Below, piece after piece: positions 1 through 8,124 of a stretch of DNA of 64,000 bases (positions are counted from its first letter, which is position 1; each line of letters begins with the position of its first letter). The stretch is taken from NCBI RefSeq assembly GCF_003399645.1, contig NZ_NBXD01000018.1, positions 54,455 through 118,454 on the forward strand, written 5' to 3'. The notes beneath the pieces are model-generated. The model saw nothing but the letters and a program-made list of their open reading frames with translations, had not been told where the DNA came from and did no database searches. Position numbers and translations under genes: made by a program. This DNA comes from Subtercola boreus (GTDB lineage Bacteria; Actinomycetota; Actinomycetes; Actinomycetales; Microbacteriaceae).

Positions 1-371
1 ACGCGGACTGGGCGCTCGGCACCCCGACCCGGCCGCGGTTCGACCACGTCGCTGAGACGGTGAACGACCTCGAAGCGACGAAGCAGTACTTCGGCGAACT
101 CGGTTACAGCCTCATGTCGGGGATCCACCAGCCCAGCGACGACCGTGGCTTCGAGATCGCCTTCCTTCGCGACGGCGACACGTCGCTCGAGATCTTCACC
201 TATGAGAAGGTCGAGAAGTCGAAGCGACAGCCGCAGCTCGAGGCACCGGGCTTCCTCGCCGTCGAGTTCGAGGGCGGCATGCCGCCGGGCGCCGAATCCG
301 TGGGTACCCGAGCGGGCCTCGAGATCGTCGCCGACCCCGACGGGTTGCTGCACGCCGTCACGGGGTCGTGA
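1..371 (+). CDS. VOC (glyoxalase-fold) protein, 5' end outside window
   Basis: C-terminal ~122 residues of a vicinal oxygen chelate protein. The frame is open to the window edge, so the real start lies upstream. One complete VOC module is visible: opening strand RFDHVAETVNDL (the His is a possible metal ligand), middle strand FLAVEFE and closing DPDGLLHAV. A GTG at 60 could act as a start but would cut off the first strand, so I reject it. The next gene starts 1 base after the stop, so the two are surely cotranscribed. Substrate unknown; members of the family are lyases, dioxygenases, epimerases or binding proteins. The leading residues ADWALGTPTRP could be a linker from another domain. Confidence 0.75.
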   Translation, partial: ADWALGTPTRPRFDHVAETVNDLEATKQYFGELGYSLMSGIHQPSDDRGFEIAFLRDGDTSLEIFTYEKVEKSKRQPQLEAPGFLAVEFEGGMPPGAESVGTRAGLEIVADPDGLLHAVTGS

Positions 372-372
372 G

Positions 373-1326
373 GTGCGCTGGCAGCTGAACCCCCTGGGCT
401 CCACCGGGCTCACGGTGAGCCCGGTCACGCTCGGTGGCGCTCCGCTCGGCAGCATGCCCGAGAACTTCGGCTACACCGTGGCCGAGAACGATGCCATCGC
501 CTTCGTGAAGACTGTGCTCGACAGCGACATCCGCTCGATCGACACGTCGAACGGCTACTCGGGCGGTCAGAGCGAGGTGCGCATCGGCCGTGCGATCGCC
601 GAGTACGGCGGCCTGCCCGCCGACGTGCTGGTGATGACCAAGGTGGATGCCCGTGATGACGACTACAGCGGCGACCGCATCCGGCGCTCCCTCGAAGAGA
701 GCCGTGAGCGGCTCGGCTTGTCACCGCTGCCCGTGGTGCACCTGCACGATCCGGAGTTCCACGACTTCGAAGCCATGACCGCTCCGGGCGGCGCTGTCGA
801 GGCCCTCGTCGCAGCACGTGAGCGCGGTGAGATCGGGCACCTCGGCCTGGCCGGCGGCACGGTGCACGAGATGGCCCGGTATCTCGACCTCGGCGTCTTC
901 GAACTGCTGCTCGTTCACAACCGGTACACGCTGGTCGACCGAAGCGCCGAAGACCTGATCGAACGGGCATCCGCCCAGGGCATGGCCGTTCTCAATGCGG
1001 CGGTGCTCGGAGGGGGCATTCTGGCCGACACCACCGGCACCAACACCCAGTACGGTTACCGGCCGGCGTCACCGGAGACACTCGACGCGATCCGGCGGAT
1101 GCGCGAGGTCTGTGCGTCGTACGGCACCGACCTGGCGACCGCCGCCATCCGCTTCTCGACGCGGGAGAAGCGCGTGCACTCCACCATCGTCGGCATCAGC
1201 AAACCGGCGCGCATCGAGTCGACCATCACGGCCGCCACCGCCGACCTGCCCGACGACTTCTGGGGCGAGCTCGAAACGCTGCTCCCCTCCCCCGAGAACT
1301 GGCTCGACGCGCCACTCTCCTCCTGA
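373..1326 (+). CDS. aldo/keto reductase
   Basis: NAD(P)H-dependent oxidoreductase of the aldo-keto reductase superfamily, 317 residues, a complete TIM barrel. The catalytic tetrad is readable as Asp57 (SIDTSNGYSGG), Tyr62, Lys90 (MTKVD) and His125 (VVHLHDP). The C-terminal HSTIVGISKP segment matches the cofactor-binding part of the family. It resembles the aldose/fucose dehydrogenase branch, which would suit the beta-glucosidase two genes downstream, but the substrate is inference. The GTG at 373 was chosen because the family N-terminus (LGSTGLTVSPVTLGGAPLG) starts right after it; the longer open frame upstream overlaps the VOC gene and is unlike AKR sequence. Confidence 0.9.
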   Translation: MRWQLNPLGSTGLTVSPVTLGGAPLGSMPENFGYTVAENDAIAFVKTVLDSDIRSIDTSNGYSGGQSEVRIGRAIAEYGGLPADVLVMTKVDARDDDYSGDRIRRSLEESRERLGLSPLPVVHLHDPEFHDFEAMTAPGGAVEALVAARERGEIGHLGLAGGTVHEMARYLDLGVFELLLVHNRYTLVDRSAEDLIERASAQGMAVLNAAVLGGGILADTTGTNTQYGYRPASPETLDAIRRMREVCASYGTDLATAAIRFSTREKRVHSTIVGISKPARIESTITAATADLPDDFWGELETLLPSPENWLDAPLSS

Positions 1327-1368
1327 CCTCCCTTCGTCGCCGTTCCCTACAGAAAACCGAGTACACCC

Positions 1369-1791
1369 ATGCCTCTCGTTCGAATCGACCTGCACGAACC
1401 CCTCCGCGATCTGCGGCCGCAGATGAGTGACGCCATCCACAGCGCGCTTGTCGAGGGGTGGGAGATGCCAGCCGACGATCTGTTCCAGATCTTCCGCCTG
1501 CACGAGCCCGGCGACCTGTTCTACAGCCGCACCTTCCCCGAGGCCGACCGCACCGACATCGTCTTCATCCAGATCCTCGCCTTCACCGGGTACAGCCCCG
1601 AGGTGAAACAGCGCGGTGCCACTCTGGTGGTCGACCGGCTCGAGGCGCTCGGTATCAAGCGGGACAACATCCTGATCGCCCTGAGCGAGAACGGCGACGG
1701 GGACTGGCTCGCGCCTGCTGCGGCAGCTGCTGCCCCCGCCTCGGCGTCGGTACCCACCTCGGAGTCGGTTCTCGCGGAGGCGGCCTCATGA
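1369..1791 (+). CDS. tautomerase family protein
   Basis: Small tautomerase-superfamily protein (140 residues). After Met removal it would begin with Pro, the general base of 4-oxalocrotonate tautomerase relatives (MPLVRIDLHEP). The body, with FYSRTFPEADRTDIVFIQI and GIKRDNILIALSENGDGDW, matches the longer Tautomerase_2-type subgroup. The last ~25 residues (AAAAAAPASASVP and on) are an Ala/Ser/Pro tail outside the fold. It lies 42 bases after the aldo-keto reductase gene and overlaps the beta-glucosidase start by 4 bases (ATGA), so translation is probably coupled. Physiological substrate unknown. Confidence 0.85.
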   Translation: MPLVRIDLHEPLRDLRPQMSDAIHSALVEGWEMPADDLFQIFRLHEPGDLFYSRTFPEADRTDIVFIQILAFTGYSPEVKQRGATLVVDRLEALGIKRDNILIALSENGDGDWLAPAAAAAAPASASVPTSESVLAEAAS

Positions 1792-3170
1792 CGCCCTCAC
1801 GATCCGACTTTCCGCCCTCGTTCGTCTGGGGCACCGCCACGGCCTCGTACCAGATCGAAGGCGCCACCACCGAAGACGGGCGGGGCGCCAGCATCTGGGA
1901 CACCTTCGCCCGGCGGCCCGGCGCCATCGCCGACGGTTCGACCGGGGATGTGGCCGACGACCACTACCACCGCATGGCCGGCGATGTCGCACTCATGGCC
2001 GACCTCGGTGTCGAGGCGTACCGGTTCTCGATCGCGTGGCCGCGCATCCAGCCGCTCGGCAACGGCGAGGTGAACCGCGCCGGCATCGACTTCTACCGCA
2101 GGCTCGCCGACGAGCTGCTGGAGAAGGGCATCACGCCGTGGGCGACCCTCTACCACTGGGATCTGCCCCAGGCGCTCGAAGACGCCGGCGGCTGGTTGGA
2201 GCGCGATACCGCTCACCGGTTCGCCGACTACGCCGGTCTCGTCGCATCCGAGCTCGGCGACGTGGTCTCGAACTGGATCACGCTGAACGAGCCGTGGTGC
2301 TCCGCGTTCCTCGGCTATGCCAGCGGTGAGCACGCGCCGGGCCGGCAGGAGGGTACCCACGCCGCCCGCGCCGCCCACCACCTGCTGCTCGGTCACGCTC
2401 TGGCGCTGCCGAACATCCGGAGCGCGGCACCGGAGGCGAACGTCGGCATCACCCTCAACCTCTATTCAGTGCACGCGGCGAGCGACAGCGAGGCCGACCG
2501 GGATGCTGCACGGCGCATCGACGGACTCGGCAACCGGCTCTTCCTCGACCCGGTGCTCACGGGTGCCTATCCGGATGATGTACTCGACGACCTCGGCGAA
2601 GCAGCCTGGTTCGAGCAGAACGCCACCCCCGATGACCTCGCCGCGATCTCGGCGCCGATCGACTTTCTCGGCATCAACTACTACAGCCGGCACACGGTGC
2701 GTGCAGGTACTGCCGAGACCCTGCCGCCGGGCCTCGCCAGCACGAACCCCGGGAGCGAGTTCGTGCAGTTCATCGAGACCGGCGCCTTGCGCACTCAGAT
2801 GGGTTGGGAGATCCATCCCGACGGCCTCGTCGACGTGCTCGCCATGGCCACCGCCAAGGCACCCGGCCTGCCGCTCTACATCACCGAGAACGGCTCGGCG
2901 TACCCCGACGTCGTGTCGGCAGACGGCACCGTCGACGACCCCGAACGCCTCGACTACCTCCAACGCCACCTCGATGCCTGCCGCGAAGCTCTGGCTGCGG
3001 GGGTACCTCTCGCGGGCTACTTCGCCTGGTCGCTGATCGACAATTTCGAGTGGGCATGGGGGTATTCGCGCCGCTTCGGGCTCGTGCACGTCGACTACGA
3101 CACCCAGGTGCGTACCCCCAAATCGAGCGCCCTCTGGCTCCGCGACATGCTGCGCGCCGAGGTGCGTTAA
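1788..3170 (+). CDS. GH1 beta-glucosidase
   Basis: Family 1 glycoside hydrolase, 460 residues, no signal peptide, so it acts on beta-glucosides in the cytoplasm. It opens with the GH1 N-terminal signature FVWGTATASYQIEGA. Acid/base Glu168 lies in the TLNEPW motif and nucleophile Glu367 in YITENGSA. The aglycone/glycone-site strings SLIDNFEWAWGYSRRFG near the end are also canonical. Length is normal for the family and the protein looks intact. The ATG at 1788 overlaps the stop of the tautomerase gene. The operon VOC - AKR - tautomerase - GH1 suggests release of a sugar or aglycone followed by its redox processing (inference). Confidence 0.95.
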   Translation: MTPSRSDFPPSFVWGTATASYQIEGATTEDGRGASIWDTFARRPGAIADGSTGDVADDHYHRMAGDVALMADLGVEAYRFSIAWPRIQPLGNGEVNRAGIDFYRRLADELLEKGITPWATLYHWDLPQALEDAGGWLERDTAHRFADYAGLVASELGDVVSNWITLNEPWCSAFLGYASGEHAPGRQEGTHAARAAHHLLLGHALALPNIRSAAPEANVGITLNLYSVHAASDSEADRDAARRIDGLGNRLFLDPVLTGAYPDDVLDDLGEAAWFEQNATPDDLAAISAPIDFLGINYYSRHTVRAGTAETLPPGLASTNPGSEFVQFIETGALRTQMGWEIHPDGLVDVLAMATAKAPGLPLYITENGSAYPDVVSADGTVDDPERLDYLQRHLDACREALAAGVPLAGYFAWSLIDNFEWAWGYSRRFGLVHVDYDTQVRTPKSSALWLRDMLRAEVR

Positions 3171-3228
3171 GGGCGCCCGCTGACTGTCGGCGGGAATGTC
3201 GTCACCTGGGAGGCACCGAGCAGCCGCG

Positions 3229-3888
3229 TCATCCGCTCGGTAGGGTCTGCAGGATGTTCGACAGGATGCTGTCGGCCGAGATGGGCGAATCGAAAACGAC
3301 AGACGAGATCGAGACCCAGTAGCCCGTCTCGGTGAAGACGTCGAACACGGGGACCTCGGTGCCGTTCTCGACGTAGCCGCGGTTGCCGGCGGTGCCGCTG
3401 AGTGCGGCGTCGAGGGTTCCGGTGCCCTTGATCTTCGCCTCGTACGTCGCAAGATCGGCCGAGCTGGGGTTGGCGACTCCGACCGAGATCGACGATCCAC
3501 TCGACGCGTTCAGCCAGGAGCAGATCTTTCCGTCGAGCTTCGCGATGGTGGCGAAGCTGTTGTCGCCCGAGACCTCTGCGCCGGCGTCGGCGGTGAAATC
3601 GGGGCTGATGCTGGCGATGGTCGAGTCGGCCACCAGCGAGGAGCAGGCGATGGCGACAGCCGAGCCGGACGCTGCCGGCGAGGCCGTCGGGGACGTGGTC
3701 GGCGACGGGGTGGGCGTCGATGTCGGGTGCGGTGACGCAGACGGAGTCACCGTGACGGTCACCGTCGGGGATGGTGACGACGCTGGTGTCGACGGAGAGC
3801 ATCCGGCCAGTACGGCGAACGACACGGCCACCAACGACGTGGCCGAAGTGATGCGGAACGCCCGAACCGGGCGCCGAAAAGTCTGCAT
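3229..3888 (-). CDS. secreted lipoprotein of unknown function
   Basis: 219-residue predicted lipoprotein. It has a basic N-terminus, a hydrophobic stretch and lipobox LAGC with acylated Cys30. An extended Pro/Thr/Ser linker follows (SPSPTVTVTVTPSASPHP onward), typical of a spacer through the actinobacterial envelope. The globular part (~75-219) has only scattered Cys (IACSS, KICSWL) and no family I recognise. Its length and layout recall small DUF3558-like lipoproteins, but that is a guess. The RBS AGGGGAG sits just upstream of the ATG. Convergent with the GH1 gene. Confidence 0.8.
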   Translation of the reverse strand: MQTFRRPVRAFRITSATSLVAVSFAVLAGCSPSTPASSPSPTVTVTVTPSASPHPTSTPTPSPTTSPTASPAASGSAVAIACSSLVADSTIASISPDFTADAGAEVSGDNSFATIAKLDGKICSWLNASSGSSISVGVANPSSADLATYEAKIKGTGTLDAALSGTAGNRGYVENGTEVPVFDVFTETGYWVSISSVVFDSPISADSILSNILQTLPSG

Positions 3889-4060
3889 TGCTACTCCCCT
3901 GAATCTGTGTGCACATCGTGACAGAGAGGCGGCGCCGCAGACCGGCGATCCCCGGTTCTTACCTCGAAAGGGGGGAGGTCCAGCGGGGGACGCTCGACAG
4001 CACGTGCACGTCTCATGACACGTGCGGCGGGAGGGCCGTGTACGGAGGTGAACGCTCCGC

Positions 4061-4066
4061 TATCCT
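4061..4066 (+). promoter_or_regulatory. -10 hexamer TATCCT
   Basis: TATCCT lies 6 bases before a GTG at 4073. This is the spacing of leaderless actinobacterial promoters. Transcription would begin at about 4073, giving either a leaderless start there or a ~50-base leader for the ATG at 4124. Confidence 0.4.
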
Positions 4067-4123
4067 TTCCCGGTGCCTGCGGCCGTTTTGTCAGGCGGGC
4101 ACGACGAGACGAAGGGGAGCGCG

Positions 4124-4657
4124 ATGAGCAACAGGAAGAGCTTCGAGACGGATGGGCGCACCGTCTCGTTCGCAGACGAGGGGGCGGGCCCGGCCCTCGC
4201 ACTCGTGATCGATCCGACAGCCGATCTCGACCGTCTCGCGACACTCTCGCACCTCGTCTCGGCAGCAGACTTTCGTGTCGTGCGCATCCAGACCGACCAT
4301 GCAGACGATGTCTTCGCGACACTCGACCATCTCGACATCGCCGATGCGTGGATCGGCGGCCACGGCGCAGGCGGAGTCATCGCACGCCGAGCCGCAACCG
4401 CCCATCGTGAACGCGTGAACGGAGTGCTGCTCCTGGGGGTCGAACTGCAGGAGGCAGCGCTGCCCGACGGTATCCCGGTACTGGTCGTGCAGGCGAGCGA
4501 TGACGAGGTCACGCCCCCGGCCAACGGGGAGGCGCTGCGGGTCTCCGCTCCGGGGCTTGTCAGCGTGGTGACGATCGAGGGCGGCGGCCACCATTTTCCC
4601 CAGACGCGGGCCGGCGAGGCAGCGTGGGCGATCGAGGACTACCTCGATTGGGACTGA
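4124..4657 (+). CDS. alpha/beta-hydrolase-fold protein lacking the nucleophile serine
   Basis: 177-residue alpha/beta-hydrolase-like protein, shorter than most enzymes of the fold. The nucleophile elbow, normally G-x-S-x-G, reads G-H-G-A-G (residues 79-83), so Gly replaces the catalytic Ser. The later acid and base positions look kept: Asp in VVQASDDEVTPP and His in EGGGHHFPQ. It is probably a non-catalytic or altered member of the fold. ATG 4124 was chosen because GAAGGGGAG precedes it by a good distance. An in-frame GTG at 4073 with a -10 box 6 bases upstream is a credible leaderless alternative, adding 17 residues. Confidence 0.75.
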   Translation: MSNRKSFETDGRTVSFADEGAGPALALVIDPTADLDRLATLSHLVSAADFRVVRIQTDHADDVFATLDHLDIADAWIGGHGAGGVIARRAATAHRERVNGVLLLGVELQEAALPDGIPVLVVQASDDEVTPPANGEALRVSAPGLVSVVTIEGGGHHFPQTRAGEAAWAIEDYLDWD

Positions 4658-4669
4658 CTGCTCCCTCGC

Positions 4670-4888
4670 TCAGACGCCGGTGCGGTCACGCCTCGGCCGG
4701 CGGAGGCCTGCCACGATCAGCACGATGCCGACTACGGCGACAACGATTCCGATGTACAGCCACATGCGTTCGCCGGTCATCGAACTGCCGGGGATGAGAT
4801 TGGCACCCTGCCCGGCGAACACTGCTCCGACCAGCAGAGCGACCACGCCGACGATCACGAGAGCTGTTCGACCCATTCGGTTGTTCAT
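4670..4888 (-). CDS. small two-helix membrane protein
   Basis: 72-residue protein with two hydrophobic helices (ALVIVGVVALLVGAVFAG and YIGIVVAVVGIVLIVAGL) joined by a short polar loop (LIPGSSMTGERMW) and ending in a basic tail (RRPRRDRTGV). That charge pattern places the C-terminus in the cytoplasm. No family function is known to me. A TAGGTT hexamer 6 bases upstream of the ATG suggests a leaderless transcript. Confidence 0.7.
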   Translation of the reverse strand: MNNRMGRTALVIVGVVALLVGAVFAGQGANLIPGSSMTGERMWLYIGIVVAVVGIVLIVAGLRRPRRDRTGV

Positions 4889-4894
4889 GGTCTC

Positions 4895-4900
4895 AACCTA
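4895..4900 (-). promoter_or_regulatory. -10 hexamer TAGGTT (leaderless type)
   Basis: On the minus strand TAGGTT is followed by 6 bases and then the ATG of the small membrane protein gene. No Shine-Dalgarno sequence fits between. Confidence 0.45.
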
Positions 4901-4944
4901 CCCTCGGCCCGCGATGGGCGCGCATCGACACGGGTGCTCGCCGC

Positions 4945-4950
4945 TAGCGT
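4945..4950 (+). promoter_or_regulatory. -10 hexamer TAGCGT (leaderless type)
   Basis: TAGCGT lies 6 bases before the ATG of the GNAT gene at 4957. It forms a back-to-back promoter pair with the minus-strand hexamer about 45 bases away. Confidence 0.45.
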
Positions 4951-4956
4951 TGTCTC

Positions 4957-5640
4957 ATGCACGTGCTCGACGATCCCATCCGATCTGCCCTCACCTCGAG
5001 GCACGCCCTCCTGGCGACGGCCGACGGAACGGCGCTCCGCTACCCGCCCGACGTCGCACCCTTCGGATCGATGCCGCCTCGCCCGACGTCAGACGACTGG
5101 GCGGCCCTGGCCCGACTGACCACCGACGATGATCCCTCGGCCATGTTCGTACCCGCCGGGTTCGCCGTGCCGTCGGGCTGGGTCACCCACCTGAGCCTTG
5201 GGCTCACGCAGTTGACCGACGACCGAGTGGAGGCGTCTGGGCCGCGCGGCTGGGACATCGTCGATCTGGGCGACGACCAGGTCGAGGAGATGCTCGAGCT
5301 GACCGCGCTGACCCGGCCGGGCCCGTTCCTGCCGCGGACCCTTCTGTTCGGCGGGTATGTCGGCATCCGTCAGCGCGGCACGCTTGTCGCGATGGCCGGG
5401 CGGCGCCTCAGCATGCCGGGCTGGGTCGAGGTCAGCGCCGTCTGCACCCACCCCGACGCTCGCGGCCACGGCTTCGCCCGGCGACTGATCACAGAAGTGG
5501 TGCGCGGCATCCGGGCTGACGGTGACCGGGCCTTTCTCCATGTGGCGCACGGGAACCCGGCCCAGGGCGTCTATGAGGCGATGGGGTTCACCGTGCGTCG
5601 TGACGACCTGAAGGTGGTCGACGTCTCACCTCGGGGCTGA
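4957..5640 (+). CDS. GNAT-family N-acetyltransferase
   Basis: 227-residue acetyltransferase. The C-terminal half carries the GNAT core: strand WVEVSAVCTHPDARGHGFAR, which includes the acetyl-CoA pyrophosphate-binding R-G-x-G-x-A loop, then FLHVAHGNPAQGVYEAMGF, the usual motif B end. The N-terminal ~100 residues are less conserved and fit the FR47-like/GNAT-fold lead-in. Acceptor substrate unknown. A cupin gene starts 12 bases downstream, so the two probably form one transcript. The start is supported by a leaderless-type -10 box. Confidence 0.85.
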   Translation: MHVLDDPIRSALTSRHALLATADGTALRYPPDVAPFGSMPPRPTSDDWAALARLTTDDDPSAMFVPAGFAVPSGWVTHLSLGLTQLTDDRVEASGPRGWDIVDLGDDQVEEMLELTALTRPGPFLPRTLLFGGYVGIRQRGTLVAMAGRRLSMPGWVEVSAVCTHPDARGHGFARRLITEVVRGIRADGDRAFLHVAHGNPAQGVYEAMGFTVRRDDLKVVDVSPRG

Positions 5641-5652
5641 GAGGATCTGGGG

Positions 5653-5994
5653 ATGACAGAACCCGTTGTGCGAAACACCCTGCTCGAGCAGACCCTCCCC
5701 GGGAAGATCACGGGAGCTGTGGCGATGCGCCGGATCACCCTGCAACCGAACGTGGAGGGTGGCCCGCACCATCACAACGGTCCCGTCTTCGGTGTCGTCG
5801 AATCAGGTTCGGTCTTCTTCCGGGTCGACGGCGGCCCTGAAAAGATCCTGCGGGCGGGCGACGTGTTCTACGAGCCTGCTGACGTCGTGATCGACCGGTT
5901 CGATGCCACCGACGAAGGCGTCACGTTTCTTGGCGTCTTCCTCTCGGAACCCGGCGTGGATCCCGAGCTGACCGCCGGCCCGCCACCCGCGTGA
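5653..5994 (+). CDS. cupin-domain protein
   Basis: 113-residue single-domain cupin. Motif 1 is seen as GGPHHHNGPVFGVVESGSVFF and motif 2 as GDVFYEPADVVIDRFDA. The three His of motif 1 can bind a metal. In motif 2 the usual His ligand is not obvious, so the metal site may be incomplete. Such small cupins are sensors, isomerases or dioxygenases, and nothing here decides which. It lies 12 bases behind the GNAT gene. Confidence 0.85.
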   Translation: MTEPVVRNTLLEQTLPGKITGAVAMRRITLQPNVEGGPHHHNGPVFGVVESGSVFFRVDGGPEKILRAGDVFYEPADVVIDRFDATDEGVTFLGVFLSEPGVDPELTAGPPPA

Positions 5995-6093
5995 GCGCGG
6001 GTAGCGGCCGGCTTGTGATCAGGATGTGCCGAACGGGTTGCCCCCGGGCGTTGTCCGCGAAAGACTCGTCAGACCGCTGTCGACAGGAGACAC

Positions 6094-6735
6094 GTGCGTT
6101 CGTCCGTCCCGATCCCCGGCAATCCGTGGCCGCACGACATGGTGCTGAGCGTCGAAGACAACCCGAAGGCGCTCATCGATATGCTCTGGGTGCGCGAAGC
6201 GTGGGGTCTGCAGCCCGACGGTGACGACCTGCCTCCTCTTCTCGCAGACCAATCCGTGCGGGAGCACTCCGAATCCGTCGATGTTTCGAAACGCGCACTG
6301 TGGCAGAGCGCCTGGCCCTCCGTCTGGGCCGCCTGCGTCGACCATGCCGGTCGGGTGAGCACTGAAGACCTCTTCACCCGGCTGCATCAGACGGCGAACG
6401 GGTCGGCAGAGCGGGCGGAACTCCTGAGGGAGCTTCTCGGCCCGGACTGGCGTGACCGCTTCGGCGACGAGGCCTTCGACGAGCGCTACCGAGCGTGGAC
6501 CACTGGAAACTTCGAGGCCCTCTTCCGAGGCCACCGCCGGCCGTTGGACGAAGATCCCGAGCGCGTATCGCTCGCTTCATTGGTTCCCGCCTGGGAGGCG
6601 GGCCTGACCAGAGTCGTGACTGTTCCGTGCGCGGGAACCCACTCTCGAAAGATCGGACCGCACACGCTTCTCGTCACCGCCGAGACCCGGGAGAACCCGG
6701 AGCGGTACGCCGAAGCGCTGGACGGGTTCCGCTAG
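6094..6735 (+). CDS. hypothetical protein
   Basis: 213-residue soluble protein that I do not recognise. It is rich in Trp and acidic residues (HDMVLSVEDNPKALIDMLW, DWRDRFGDEAFDERYRAW), has no signal peptide, membrane helix or catalytic motif, and reads as mostly helical with a C-terminal strand region (RVVTVPCAGTHSRKIGPHTL). GTG start with a clear GACAGGAG ribosome site 5 bases upstream. The preceding 99 bases hold no other gene. Confidence 0.65.
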   Translation: MRSSVPIPGNPWPHDMVLSVEDNPKALIDMLWVREAWGLQPDGDDLPPLLADQSVREHSESVDVSKRALWQSAWPSVWAACVDHAGRVSTEDLFTRLHQTANGSAERAELLRELLGPDWRDRFGDEAFDERYRAWTTGNFEALFRGHRRPLDEDPERVSLASLVPAWEAGLTRVVTVPCAGTHSRKIGPHTLLVTAETRENPERYAEALDGFR

Positions 6736-6747
6736 GTACGCGCCACG

Positions 6748-6781
6748 GCGTCAGACGGTGTCGGGCGTCAGACGGTGTCGG
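6748..6781. repeat. 17-bp perfect tandem duplication
   Basis: The unit GCGTCAGACGGTGTCGG occurs at 6748-6764 and again at 6765-6781. The second copy carries the final codons and TGA of the minus-strand gene ending at 6768, so the duplication adds a second copy of the gene end, including the stop, downstream. Confidence 0.9.
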
Positions 6782-7046
6782 GCGTCCGACCGCTCCGGGC
6801 CAGGATCTGTTCGACGTCGATGCGTCCCAGCAGGTCGTCCCACTGGATCGAACGCGCTTCCTCAGCGACTGCCTCCTCGGCGAAGACCTTGCCGTTCCGG
6901 TGCACCACAACACCTTCGGGAACCATCGTGTTCAGCTCGGCGAGTACGGTGTCGTCTGCCGTCTCAGAGTCGAAATCGGCCCCCATGGTGGCGATGTAAT
7001 CGGCTGACACGGTGTACGCGACGATTCCCACTTCGATCTGGCTCAT
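6768..7046 (-). CDS. hypothetical small acidic protein
   Basis: 92-residue acidic protein without membrane segments. Visible features are an N-terminal strand (IEVGIVAYTVSADYIATMG), VLAELNTMVPEGVVVHRNGKVF in the middle and a helical tail (WDDLLGRIDVEQILARSG). No family recognised. It begins 9 bases beyond the end of the GNAT gene on the same strand. A TAGGCT hexamer 6 bases before the ATG could start its own leaderless transcript. Confidence 0.6.
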   Translation of the reverse strand: MSQIEVGIVAYTVSADYIATMGADFDSETADDTVLAELNTMVPEGVVVHRNGKVFAEEAVAEEARSIQWDDLLGRIDVEQILARSGRTPDTV

Positions 7047-7052
7047 GCATCC

Positions 7053-7058
7053 AGCCTA
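7053..7058 (-). promoter_or_regulatory. possible -10 hexamer TAGGCT
   Basis: Minus-strand TAGGCT, 6 bases from the start codon at 7046. Its TAG is also the stop codon of the upstream GNAT gene. Weak evidence, because readthrough from that gene is equally likely. Confidence 0.3.
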
Positions 7059-7697
7059 CGCCGCCCGTCTCGGCCCGCGAGGGCCGGGAGTGGACCCGGT
7101 GCGCGCGAAGGTCAGCCACTCCTCGTCCAGTACGTAGCCGAGGGCTCTGTTCGCAGCGATGCTTGCAGGGTTGTCGAGCGAGCCACCAGTCCGGAACCAT
7201 ACGTAGCCCTCCTCGACAAGCGCGAGGACAGATGCGGCTTTCACTGCCGTTCCGAGCCCTCTGCCCCGCATCTCCTGCTGCACCACGGTGAAGTCCGTCT
7301 CGACCGCTTTCTCACCGACGTCGACATAGGTCATGCCCACCAGCTGGCCTTCGGGCCGAAAGGCTCCCCAGCCCCGATGCACGATGGTGGGGGTCGCTTG
7401 AGCGGAGTTCAGCCGGTCGTGCGCGGTGGCGACGTCGCCGGGATAGTCGCCAGCGGTCACGGCGTCCAGATCAAGGATCGCCGCGACATCCGATGACCTG
7501 AGCTCTCGTACAGTCACGAGACGTTCCACCCGGCGCATCAGGGCCGCCAGCCGTCCTTCACTGTCGCCTCCGATCGCGAGGCCCGCTCCCCACGACCCGG
7601 CGATGACCGCCCAGCCTGCTGCCTCCAGCTCGACTCGAACGGCGGGATCGGCCCTGACCACCCTGCGTTCCTTCTCCCGAGCAGCAGAGGCTTTCAT
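7056..7697 (-). CDS. GNAT-family N-acetyltransferase
   Basis: 213-residue acetyltransferase. The fold starts at about residue 62 (LVTVRELRSSDVAAILDLDAVTAGDYPGD). Motif A is FTVVQQEMRGRGLGTAVKAA, with Arg-Gly-x-Gly for acetyl-CoA, and motif B is SLDNPASIAANRALGY, as in N-terminal or antibiotic acetyltransferase relatives. Residues 1-60 look like a degenerate extra half-domain. The ATG at 7697 overlaps the stop of the upstream gene by ATGA. The frame is open far further upstream (to 9260), but that part is antisense to the ABC transporter genes and was rejected. Confidence 0.85.
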   Translation of the reverse strand: MKASAAREKERRVVRADPAVRVELEAAGWAVIAGSWGAGLAIGGDSEGRLAALMRRVERLVTVRELRSSDVAAILDLDAVTAGDYPGDVATAHDRLNSAQATPTIVHRGWGAFRPEGQLVGMTYVDVGEKAVETDFTVVQQEMRGRGLGTAVKAASVLALVEEGYVWFRTGGSLDNPASIAANRALGYVLDEEWLTFARTGSTPGPRGPRRAA

Positions 7698-7984
7698 TCG
7701 GACTTTCGCCGGCGCTCCTGCACTCCCGCCTGCGCACCGAATTCGCGCTCGAGGTCGGCGGTCAGGGTGGCGGCCCGCTTGAGTTGAGCGATGCCCTGAA
7801 CCACGAAGACGGGGCCCAGGAGGAGCACGGGCAGCCGGGTGACCTCGAAGCCAGACCTGATGTAGAGCCACGTCGCGAAGAACGCATACAGAACGCCCCC
7901 GATGACAGCGATCCTGGCGAACACCCGGGTTCGGTCGATGGCGATCCGGCGCTGAATCGGACTCTTCGCCGGACTGTTGGTCAC
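7694..7984 (-). CDS. small two-helix membrane protein
   Basis: 96-residue protein with helices at about 23-43 (RIAVIGGVLYAFFATWLYI) and 50-66 (LPVLLLGPVFVVQGIAQL), a basic N-terminus and a basic C-terminal tail (QERRRKSE). Unknown function. GTG start with GGAGGGGG upstream. Its stop overlaps the start of the GNAT gene, so the two form a coupled pair. Confidence 0.65.
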   Translation of the reverse strand: MTNSPAKSPIQRRIAIDRTRVFARIAVIGGVLYAFFATWLYIRSGFEVTRLPVLLLGPVFVVQGIAQLKRAATLTADLEREFGAQAGVQERRRKSE

Positions 7985-8124
7985 GATCCGTACCCCCTCC
8001 GCACTCGACCGATGAAGGGACAGGTCTGCGCTGCCCCAGATGATTCACCACACTATCGCCCAGCTGCACCGGCGCTGTGTTACGCCGGGTGTCCTCGCTC
8101 ACCGGGTGAGCGGATGTCGCGGGG

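Noticed and set aside
4001..4024. Two CACGTG palindromes as regulator sites upstream of the hydrolase-like gene
   Set aside because: CACGTG is frequent by chance in sequence of this composition and no regulator is nearby.
6748..6781. CRISPR-like repeat
   Set aside because: Only two adjacent 17-bp copies without spacers; it is a simple tandem duplication.
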